A stretch of 6,964 nucleotides of DNA from Bacteroidales bacterium (GTDB taxonomy: Bacteria; Bacteroidota; Bacteroidia; Bacteroidales; F082). The DNA is taken from assembly GCA_017508895.1 (NCBI GenBank), contig JAFWRA010000238.1:1-6964 (forward strand), in the 5' to 3' direction. Made by a program: the position numbers and the translations under genes. Below the pieces are notes generated by a model. The model had not been told where the DNA came from. It did no database searches and worked only from the letters and a program-made list of their open reading frames with translations. Positions 1-5,940 of the stretch are shown one piece after another (within the stretch, counting starts at the first letter, position 1; each line of letters starts with the position of its first letter).

Positions 1-1713
1 AACCTTGTTGTTCCTCACCTCTGAGGAAGGCATCAGCTCAAAGCTGCGATCGGCGTTGGCGAAGAGGAACCGACGGTCACCCACAAGTCCAATGTCGTTC
101 AAAACCAACATTTTGTCTGTGCCGATGGTATACGAAATCCGTCCTGCCTGTGCACCCAGCAAGGCCGTCTTGACCATGGTTGGGACGAAAAGGGCGTTGT
201 CGGCCAAGTCGCTCCAACTGGGACTCAAAGCCGTGGCAAAAATGAAGGCTTGCCCCTTCCCTACCTGTTCCGAAAGCAGCAAAGGATCGGCGTTTTGCAA
301 AGTGAGCAATGTGGCAGGTATGCCATTGGATTTCAGTCGGATATGGCGTTTTACTTTAGGCAAATCGGGATGCTGCGGCAAGTTGAGTATCATGTCGCTG
401 AAAAAGGCGTGTTGAAGGGCCAGGTCTTCCGTCGCCGTGGCGTTGGTGTCGACTTCCATCAAAGTAAGTCCCAGTCTTCCATACAAATAGATGTTGTTTT
501 TCGGATTGTCCAAAGCAGGAAACACCACGAGGCTCGCCCCTTCGGAAATGGCATCCAAGAGGGTCTGTTGTAGGGTTTCATTGAGGTTGGCGGTCTCGTT
601 CACGATGAGCAACTGCGCCTGCGAAAGGGCACTCAAATCGAAGCGCGAAGGCTCCATCAGCGTATAGTGGAATTGCTCGTCATCGTCGAAAACCAAGGAA
701 CCATACGGGCTCTCGCTGCCCAATTCGACCACGTTGAGCCTGTTTTTCACGCTCAAAACGAAATCGTAAGCATCGTCGAAAGTGATAGGATGGTCGGTCA
801 AACTGACGCTGCAGCGTTGCTCACCCGTGCCGTCCACCACAAACTGCATCTCGATTTCGACCTCGCCGTTCTTCTCCAAGTCAACCGTGGTGGATGCCGC
901 CATTGCGCCATTCATCGTGAAGCTGACGGGCAAGCCTTTCACTTCCTTATCGCCTTGATTGACAATGCGCACGTTGAGGTCGTTGGTCAGTCCAGGTTGC
1001 ACGATGGGCGAACTGAGCCATACCGAATCGATGTAGAGGTTGCTCTTGTATTCAGGCACCATCGGGACGACAACCACTTGCAGGGCTGTATCGGCTTTAG
1101 CTGCCGAAAGGTCAAATGTATTACGCTGGAAATCAGAATACAGAAACAATGTCGAACTATTGAAACCATGCTGCTTGGCCAACATCTCGAAGCGGTCGAT
1201 GACCTCGCCCATATCGGCAGGCGGACCGTCGGGATTCATGCGGTCGAGCTGGTCTAGCATCTCCTCCTGGTTCATCGGGTATTCGTTCTGAACCTCGAAG
1301 CTGTTGGTCATCAACAGGTAACGGTTCGAGGGGTTGAGCTTGTGCACCAAATCCCGCGCCGACTGCCGTGCATCCTCAATCAAAGTCGTGCGTTGCGACT
1401 GTCCCTTCATGCTCATGGAGTTGTCGACATACACGCCGATGAGGTTGTCCGACGTGTTGACATTCAGCTGTTTCTCAGGATGATACGGGAAAGCAAACGC
1501 CAACACCAAAGCCGCAATGAAGAGGCAACGCAACAGCAATGTCACCAAATACTTCAGTTTTCGCGTCTTGGCATTCTCCTGCTGAATGGAGCGCAGCACG
1601 GCGGTATTGCTGAAATACACCAACTTGTGCCGCCTGAAGTTGAACAAGTGGATGAGGATGGGAATCAGCAGGGCCAGCAGACCCCAGAGCATATTGGGAT
1701 AAAGGAAACGCAT
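1..1713 (-). CDS. BatA-type double-transmembrane / VWA-domain protein, C-terminus cut by window edge
   Basis: The frame is open from ATG at 1713 to base 1, giving 571 codons with no stop. Residues about 8-30 and 55-76 are two hydrophobic helices around the stretch LIHLFNFRRHKLVYFSN, as in the BatA N-terminal double-transmembrane domain. A von Willebrand A domain follows: MIDAS-like D97-x-S99-x-S101 in VYVDNSMSMKG, and Y-S-D194-F-Q as the later acidic position. The usual MIDAS Thr is not obvious near D167-M-G-E. Residues about 368-402 (LLIVNE, then EGASLVVFP) resemble a degenerate class-I glutamine-amidotransferase-like fold. GKGQAFIFATALSPSWSDL (485-503) followed by LFVP is typical of long Bacteroidota BatA-domain proteins, which from memory run to roughly 650-700 residues. 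It is probably an inner-membrane protein with a periplasmic or cytoplasmic VWA module; the exact role is unknown. True BatA proteins are shorter, so no symbol is given. The start is chosen because it immediately precedes the first helix. Confidence 0.88.
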   Translation of the reverse strand, partial: MRFLYPNMLWGLLALLIPILIHLFNFRRHKLVYFSNTAVLRSIQQENAKTRKLKYLVTLLLRCLFIAALVLAFAFPYHPEKQLNVNTSDNLIGVYVDNSMSMKGQSQRTTLIEDARQSARDLVHKLNPSNRYLLMTNSFEVQNEYPMNQEEMLDQLDRMNPDGPPADMGEVIDRFEMLAKQHGFNSSTLFLYSDFQRNTFDLSAAKADTALQVVVVPMVPEYKSNLYIDSVWLSSPIVQPGLTNDLNVRIVNQGDKEVKGLPVSFTMNGAMAASTTVDLEKNGEVEIEMQFVVDGTGEQRCSVSLTDHPITFDDAYDFVLSVKNRLNVVELGSESPYGSLVFDDDEQFHYTLMEPSRFDLSALSQAQLLIVNETANLNETLQQTLLDAISEGASLVVFPALDNPKNNIYLYGRLGLTLMEVDTNATATEDLALQHAFFSDMILNLPQHPDLPKVKRHIRLKSNGIPATLLTLQNADPLLLSEQVGKGQAFIFATALSPSWSDLADNALFVPTMVKTALLGAQAGRISYTIGTDKMLVLNDIGLVGDRRFLFANADRSFELMPSSEVRNNKV

Positions 1714-1730
1714 AAGCTTCAATCAGGCGG

Positions 1731-1738
1731 CAAAAATA
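1731..1738 (-). promoter_or_regulatory. Candidate Bacteroidota -7 box (TATTTTTG) before the BatA/VWA gene
   Basis: The minus strand reads TATTTTTG, matching TAnnTTTG, 17 bases before the ATG at 1713. A TTTG at 1762-1765 could be the -33 element, but the 23-base spacing is slightly long and it lies inside the end of the upstream gene. If real, the gene has a leader of about 10 bases and can be expressed apart from the upstream operon. The box is AT-rich and could be chance. Confidence 0.35.
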
Positions 1739-1749
1739 CGAAATCTTTG

Positions 1750-2574
1750 TCAATACCCGAACAAATGTCTACCGCTACCACGTCGGCGGTAACGGTCGTT
1801 CGAGAATGAGGCACAGGCATCCTTAAGTTTTGCCTTTAGCGGAATGGCAATGCACAAACTGACCTCCAAGCCTTGCGGCAAACGGTTACCGATAATCTGG
1901 TAAGCGTTCACATTGACCGCTTGTGCCGTTCCGTTTTTCTCGTAATGCGAATAGCTGTCAAGAAAGCCTTGGTGGAACGATGCACTGAGTTTCAGCAAAA
2001 TATCCTGATTTCCCAAGGACAGCTTGCTACGGATGCCCAAACCAGCAAAGGCACCGGCATGTATCAAATTCATGTTGGCACTGTCGACGGCTACGGTTTC
2101 GTCGAGCGCAATGGGAGCCGTCCTATCCAAATGAATCTTGCCAAACAGACACATTCCAGCTTCCGCCCCCACCATCACAAAAGGCTGAAAATACGGCTTC
2201 ACTTCCCAACAAAACTCCAAAGGAAGCCGCAAATCCACATTGGAGGTCGCAATCGTATAATGGACTTGCGCCCCTGAATTGGCGTGTACATATTTCATGT
2301 CCGTGCCGCGCTGCACATACACGACCTCCGGCGACAAATAGGCGAATTCCATGATGGGAATGTCCACAAACAAACCTCCCGTCGGGGTGAAAACAAAGGA
2401 TTGAGGCAGGCGCATCAATGCGGGATTCTTGAAATACAACATCCTCGGCATATTCACGCCACCCTTTATGCCTAAAGCAATCGACCGATCCGTTGGCTTG
2501 TTTTGGCTCATTTGGGCAAAGATTCCAGTGCTGCAAGCCAACAAAATACTCAATATCAAAACGTATTTCTTCAT
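1750..2574 (-). CDS. Outer-membrane beta-barrel protein (PorT / OMP_b-brl-like)
   Basis: 274 residues, ATG at 2574, stop TGA at 1750-1752. Residues 1-20 are a signal peptide (MKKYVLILSILLACSTGIFA) with likely signal-peptidase-I cleavage before Gln21. LLAC at 11-14 is a poor lipobox, so a lipoprotein is less likely. The mature protein shows alternating-hydrophobicity strands and landmarks of the small Bacteroidota barrel family: LGIKGGVN near 34-41, LSPEVVYVQRGTD near 80-92, LRLPLEF near 115-121, PYFQPFVMVGAEAG near 127-140, GLGIR near 168-172, and a last strand LEVSLCIAIPLK near 236-247. Length fits the family. About 25 further residues follow the last strand, with a basic RYRRRGSGRH tail that is unusual for a barrel. 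The start lies 12 bases after the lipoprotein stop, with a purine-rich AAGAG 7 bases before the ATG, so the two are probably cotranscribed. Role is unknown; it may pair with the neighbouring surface proteins. Confidence 0.82.
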   Translation of the reverse strand: MKKYVLILSILLACSTGIFAQMSQNKPTDRSIALGIKGGVNMPRMLYFKNPALMRLPQSFVFTPTGGLFVDIPIMEFAYLSPEVVYVQRGTDMKYVHANSGAQVHYTIATSNVDLRLPLEFCWEVKPYFQPFVMVGAEAGMCLFGKIHLDRTAPIALDETVAVDSANMNLIHAGAFAGLGIRSKLSLGNQDILLKLSASFHQGFLDSYSHYEKNGTAQAVNVNAYQIIGNRLPQGLEVSLCIAIPLKAKLKDACASFSNDRYRRRGSGRHLFGY

Positions 2575-2586
2575 TGCTATACTCTT

Positions 2587-3234
2587 TTATGGCCAAGGCC
2601 AAACACATCTTTCGGCCAAACCGTCGCCGTCCTTGTAAAAGTAATACGTGCCCGGCGTTTGGGCTTGATTGCCTTCCGACTCCAACACGACGAAAGCCAT
2701 GCGGAAATTGGAAAGTCCGCCTTGTGCCCAAGTGCCACATAGGATGACACCGCGCTTCACATGCGAGTCCGTACTAACGACCTTGTCTTCAACAAAATAC
2801 ACCGTAAAATCATTGTTGTTTCCCATAACGTATGCGGTATCGGTGCGCTGTTCGGTGGATTCGGCGAGCTCCACCACGACAATGCCGTTGTGCTGCTTGC
2901 TGAAACGCATATAGACATCGGGATAGGCAATCGGCGAGGTTACGTTATAAAGATTGGTCTTGACCAACAAGTTGGCATGGACAACATACGCATCTTCCGG
3001 TACGCTGTCGGGAACGGCTATGCTGACAGGAACGGCACCCGTAGGAATCCCCTGAAACATCGTCTCAAACTTGCCCTGCAGCGTGTCCGGAATCAACGAA
3101 TTGATGTCGCGAACATAGTCCTCCGTCCCGATGAGGGCGACGGTTTTGCCCAAGTTTTCCTTGATGCAGGAACTCAATACCATGCCGCTTGTCAGCAATA
3201 GACAAAAGCCCAATATGATTCTCTTTCTTTTCAT
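2587..3234 (-). CDS. Hypothetical lipoprotein of a Bacteroidales family
   Basis: 215 residues from ATG at 3234. An in-frame TTG at 3240 would add two residues, but ATG is the better start. The N-terminus is basic (MKRKR), then hydrophobic, ending in the lipobox L20-S-S-C23, so Cys23 is the predicted lipidated residue after signal-peptidase-II cleavage. No lysine-free surface-export signature was established, so inner or outer leaflet is open. The mature part is a soluble, beta-rich domain with no catalytic motif that I recognise. PDVYMRFSKQHNGI, then NNNDFTVYF, then GLSNFRMAFVVLE, and the end GTYYFYKDGDGLAERCVWP, recall from memory an unnamed family of Bacteroidales lipoproteins with a terminal FKDGDG...WP motif. 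It starts 14 bases after the stop of the T9SS cargo gene and ends 12 bases before the barrel gene, so it is probably in one operon with both. Function unknown. Confidence 0.85.
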   Translation of the reverse strand: MKRKRIILGFCLLLTSGMVLSSCIKENLGKTVALIGTEDYVRDINSLIPDTLQGKFETMFQGIPTGAVPVSIAVPDSVPEDAYVVHANLLVKTNLYNVTSPIAYPDVYMRFSKQHNGIVVVELAESTEQRTDTAYVMGNNNDFTVYFVEDKVVSTDSHVKRGVILCGTWAQGGLSNFRMAFVVLESEGNQAQTPGTYYFYKDGDGLAERCVWPWP

Positions 3235-3248
3235 TTTCAATCCATTGT

Positions 3249-5879
3249 TTATTCAATGACCACTTTTTTGGCAACCGTGCCCGCTTTCCCGTTGGCCACA
3301 ATGAAATAGATGCCCCTGCGACCACTCAAGTTGTACTGCATCGCACTGGATTCCATATCATTGTAGGTCACAAAGCTGTCCATCAAGTTGCCCATCACAT
3401 CATACACCTTGACCTCCACTTTGCCTTCCATGTGCTCGAAACGAAGCTCCATGGCGCCGTTGTTGGGGTTGGGGACAACATCAAAGCCGAACCTTGCCGT
3501 TTCCTGTTCGCCGACGCCGAAGAACGACGACTTGAGGTAGAACCTTCGCGTGATGCTGTAAGGCTGGCAGTGGTGGTTGTAAATGGTGCAACTCAGCTCT
3601 GCCGCCGTGTTGTCGTGCTCGGCGACATACACCCTACAATAACGTCTTTCGGGCTCGTTTTGGTATTCAGCGGGGTCAGGCTCAATCAGCCACGATTCCT
3701 TGCTGATGCGCCACACGCACGAGTCCCAACCATTGAAGTGGCCGAGCGAGTCCTCCACGAAGAAGTCGTACTGGAACGAGAAAAACTCCGTGTTGGTGAT
3801 GACGGCAATGGTGTCGCCGTTTTGATAATAGTCGTCCTCCGTGTAGGCGATAATTGGCGTGGGCGTGTATTGCATGTTGCTGATGTGCAGGTTGACCTCA
3901 TAGAGGCATCCATCGGGTGTCAGGCCCGAAAGCAAAGTGTCGCAGTTCTTGGTGAAATAGAGCATTTCGCCAAACCATGGGAGAGATACAGTGTCACATT
4001 CGCCAACATATTCCATGGTTTCTTGGGTACTCGACTCGTTGATGGTCAGGTTGAGGACAAAGGTACTGTCGCACACAACATTACCAAATTCTTGCAGGAA
4101 GGATTTTGTGATCACATGGTTGCCAATCTCAGTGTAGGTCTCTCCAGTAATCGGCCAATAATACTCGTCGCAAACAATGACGGGCGGCAGCTCTTCATAG
4201 AACTCTTGGTGGAACTTCAGGTTCAGACGGTACTTGAAATCGCAGCCGCCTTCCGGGTCGGGAACGATGGCTTCATCGTAGGTGTCGGCAAAATACTCCA
4301 CGTTGTTCTTATCCCATTTGAAATACGGCGTTTCGTCGTGTCCATAGCAGATGTATTCGTACTGAACAGGCGGCATTTGGTATTCATCAACGCTCAGCAT
4401 GAGTTTTTCCACCTTCAGGCAGCCGTGGTTGTCGATGGTGTCGAAATAGCCTATGTCGCCGTCATTGCTGTACCATTCGCCGTGGAAATTGTAGGATTGC
4501 CCGATACAAATGCTCGCATCGACTATCGTGGTGTCGTTAGGCGGATAGACGGTGAGGTGAAGGCGCACAATGCTGTCGCAACCGTGTATGGAATAGTCGG
4601 TATAGGCCACATCGCAGTTTGTGGTGTACTCGGTGCCATAGAATGTGTAACTCTCGCCGTCGCAAATGAAGGCCGTGACGGTTGTCTCGTCGTAGGTCGG
4701 CCAATTGCCGAGATGCAGGTAGATGGTCTTGTCGCAGCCGAATTGGGTTGGCTCGTGGTGCTCATACACGCCTGGTTCGCTCACCTCTTCCCCATAGAAG
4801 TTGTACACCGAGCCGCTGCAAATGGTCTCGATGACGGTCTCCTCCTCGTTGGGATGCACCACAATGCTGACGCTGACGTCTTGCGAAGTGCCCCAGCTGT
4901 TGTCGGTGATGTGGCAAGTATAAGTCGTAGTGCCCACAGGCGGGGTTGCCACCGGATGCTGAATGTTGGCGTTGTTCAAACTGTTGGCGGGTGTCCAGCT
5001 GTAGCTGTAGTTGCCGCTACCGCCCGTTGGCAGGGCATGAAGCGTGGTTGATTCGCCTTCGCAAAGCTCCGAGTCGTCGGCGGTGGCGGTGGCACTCATG
5101 GAGCCCACATAGACCGTGCAGGTCGGGGCACCTACCAGCACCAACTCGCGGAAGGAGATGTCGTCCAAGCCGAAGTCGTTGCCATCGCCATTGGTGTTTT
5201 GGTTCAGGATGGTAATGGTGGCTGTAGTGGCTGAGCCACTGTACCAAAGCTCATAGAATTGCTCCCAAATCATCGTCGTTGCCGGAGCCGAAAACACGCT
5301 GCCCAACTGTGTGCCGTTGATGCTGAACTGGAGCAAGGCCATTTGGCCAGCCACACCCGCCAAGGTACAGGCCCAAGTCGAGAAAGCGTACCATTTGTTG
5401 GGGGTCACGCTGATTTGCTCCGTCCACACGTTGGTGCCCGGACTGATGGAACCGTTGACCATCATGAAGTTGCCGTTGTCGCCGTGGCCATAGCCGTGGA
5501 AATTCTCATGGTGCAGGCTGGCGTCGGAGTCGACGTAATAGGTGCCTTCGTTCCAAAGGTTGGAATTGTATTCGTAGGCCGAGGTGAAGCCCGTGTTGCC
5601 TTGGCTGAAATCGCCGTTCACCACGCTTTCCGCGCCTGGGGCATAGCCCTCGCAAGTGTAGGTGGTGGTCACCGTGGGCGATGCTACCGTGACGGGACCC
5701 TCGGTGGTCGACAAACCCGTGGCCGGCGACCATTGGTAATAGGTGGCTCCCGAAGCAGTGAGTGTCACCGAACCTCCAGGCTGAATGTTTGCGGATGGCG
5801 GCGTGATGACCACAGGCTGGGCAAAGGCGCACACCACGGAAAAAACCAAAAGGAAACTGAAGAAAAACCTAATTCTCAT
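3249..5879 (-). CDS. Large T9SS-secreted surface protein: Ig-like, CBM-like, Cys-repeat and sorting domains
   Basis: 876 residues from ATG at 5879. An upstream in-frame ATG at 5891 (four more residues) sits where transcription should begin from the -7 box at 5899-5906, so 5879 is preferred; it also gives a textbook signal peptide, residues 1-20 (MRIRFFFSFLLVFSVVCAFA). Domains in order: Ig/PKD-like 23-79; jelly-roll domain resembling a carbohydrate-binding module 86-246, from NGDFSQGNTGF to GNDFGLDDISF; second Ig/PKD-like about 260-342 with YSYSWTP and TTYTCHI; six cysteine-paired repeats 354-668; PKD-like domain 688-789; T9SS type A sorting domain 797-876 with PNPNNG near its start and GRRGIYFIV and KKVVIE at its end. 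No catalytic motif was seen. It is inferred to cross the outer membrane by T9SS, lose the sorting domain and remain on the surface or be released, acting as an adhesin or glycan binder. The lipoprotein and barrel genes follow at once. Confidence 0.9.
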   Translation of the reverse strand: MRIRFFFSFLLVFSVVCAFAQPVVITPPSANIQPGGSVTLTASGATYYQWSPATGLSTTEGPVTVASPTVTTTYTCEGYAPGAESVVNGDFSQGNTGFTSAYEYNSNLWNEGTYYVDSDASLHHENFHGYGHGDNGNFMMVNGSISPGTNVWTEQISVTPNKWYAFSTWACTLAGVAGQMALLQFSINGTQLGSVFSAPATTMIWEQFYELWYSGSATTATITILNQNTNGDGNDFGLDDISFRELVLVGAPTCTVYVGSMSATATADDSELCEGESTTLHALPTGGSGNYSYSWTPANSLNNANIQHPVATPPVGTTTYTCHITDNSWGTSQDVSVSIVVHPNEEETVIETICSGSVYNFYGEEVSEPGVYEHHEPTQFGCDKTIYLHLGNWPTYDETTVTAFICDGESYTFYGTEYTTNCDVAYTDYSIHGCDSIVRLHLTVYPPNDTTIVDASICIGQSYNFHGEWYSNDGDIGYFDTIDNHGCLKVEKLMLSVDEYQMPPVQYEYICYGHDETPYFKWDKNNVEYFADTYDEAIVPDPEGGCDFKYRLNLKFHQEFYEELPPVIVCDEYYWPITGETYTEIGNHVITKSFLQEFGNVVCDSTFVLNLTINESSTQETMEYVGECDTVSLPWFGEMLYFTKNCDTLLSGLTPDGCLYEVNLHISNMQYTPTPIIAYTEDDYYQNGDTIAVITNTEFFSFQYDFFVEDSLGHFNGWDSCVWRISKESWLIEPDPAEYQNEPERRYCRVYVAEHDNTAAELSCTIYNHHCQPYSITRRFYLKSSFFGVGEQETARFGFDVVPNPNNGAMELRFEHMEGKVEVKVYDVMGNLMDSFVTYNDMESSAMQYNLSGRRGIYFIVANGKAGTVAKKVVIE
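3252..3491 (-). other. T9SS type A C-terminal sorting domain of the 876-residue protein
   Basis: The last 80 residues have the usual layout: VVPNPNNG at the start of the first strand, a V-x-V-Y-D-V-M-G-N-L strand pair, then LSGRRGIYFIV and a lysine-rich end KKVVIE. This is the signal that PorU-type sortase complexes cleave in Bacteroidota with a type IX secretion system. Confidence 0.9.
3513..3818 (-). other. PKD-like pre-sorting domain with conserved cysteines (copy in the 876-residue protein)
   Basis: Residues 688-789 run from GDTIAV through W723-x-I-S and W730, a C748-R-V strand, C764 and C771, to FFGV at 786-789, just before the sorting domain. The order G-[DN]-T, W-x-[IL]-S, W, C-R-V, C, [FY]-G-V is repeated in the neighbouring cargo protein. 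The pattern of a W-containing strand and a terminal C...F strand suggests a PKD/Ig-like sandwich. Confidence 0.6.
3876..4820 (-). repeat. Six tandem protein repeats of 52-59 residues, each with two cysteines
   Basis: Residues 354-668. First cysteines are at 354, 406, 458, 511, 570 and 628, so the steps are 52, 52, 53, 59 and 58. Second cysteines are at 382, 434, 487, 546, 603 and 658, always 28-35 residues after the first. The pattern is C-x-G-x-x-Y-x-F-x-G early and G-C-D-x-x-[IV]-x-L-x-L at the end, clearest in repeats 1 to 3 and more worn in 4 to 6. This resembles the CDSxVTLxLTV repeats common in Bacteroidota surface proteins. One disulfide per repeat is inferred. Confidence 0.82.
5142..5624 (-). 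other. CBM-like jelly-roll domain in the 876-residue protein
   Basis: Residues 86-246. Landmarks are VVNGDFSQGNTGF at the start, a GDNGNFMMVNG turn, WTEQISVTPNKWYAFSTW in the core, LQFSINGTQLG, and GNDFGLDDISFREL at the end. The opening NGDF and closing LDDISF are typical of CBM4_9-like beta-sandwich domains. Ligand is unknown; glycan binding is an inference from fold resemblance only. Confidence 0.6.
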
Positions 5880-5898
5880 GGCGGTCAACATTTGGTGG

Positions 5899-5906
5899 CA
5901 AAGTTA
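5899..5906 (-). promoter_or_regulatory. Candidate Bacteroidota -7 box (TAACTTTG) before the 876-residue gene
   Basis: The minus strand reads TAACTTTG, a full match to TAnnTTTG, in the only sizeable gap of the window (5880-5940). Transcription would begin near 5889-5894, which leaves a leader of about 10-15 bases before the ATG at 5879 but none before the ATG at 5891. No convincing -33 TTTG is visible 19-25 bases upstream. The rest of the gap holds no terminator-like hairpin. It probably drives the cargo, lipoprotein and barrel genes. Confidence 0.5.
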
Positions 5907-5940
5907 GCAATTATTTCCTTGCTCTCTCCTATTTTGTGAA

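Noticed and set aside
667..1257. Plus-strand open frame of 196 codons
   Set aside because: It lies wholly opposite the BatA/VWA gene, whose minus-strand translation is continuous and shows conserved motifs. The plus-strand product is composition-biased and unrecognisable.
2123..2740. Minus-strand open frame of 205 codons in another phase
   Set aside because: It overlaps the barrel and lipoprotein genes in a different frame; both of those have proper signal sequences and family motifs, while this one has neither.
4055..4075. A CAAAGGTA stretch (TACCTTTG on the minus strand), matching the -7 box pattern
   Set aside because: It lies deep inside the cargo coding sequence. A six-base-specific pattern is expected about once or twice by chance on one strand of a window this size.
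3432..5051. Plus-strand open frame of 539 codons opposite the large T9SS cargo gene
   Set aside because: The minus-strand frame has a signal peptide, recognisable domains and a sorting signal. The plus-strand translation is valine-rich, without domains or signal, as expected for a shadow of a moderately GC-rich gene with few codons that give reverse stops.
5906..5923. Inverted repeat AGCAA - 8 bases - TTGCT upstream of the cargo gene
   Set aside because: A five-base stem with an AT-rich loop and no T-run is too weak for a terminator and could be chance; it might be an operator, but nothing else supports that.
5259..5939. Plus-strand open frame of 226 codons
   Set aside because: It is antisense to the signal peptide and jelly-roll region of the T9SS cargo gene and shows no domain or start signal of its own.
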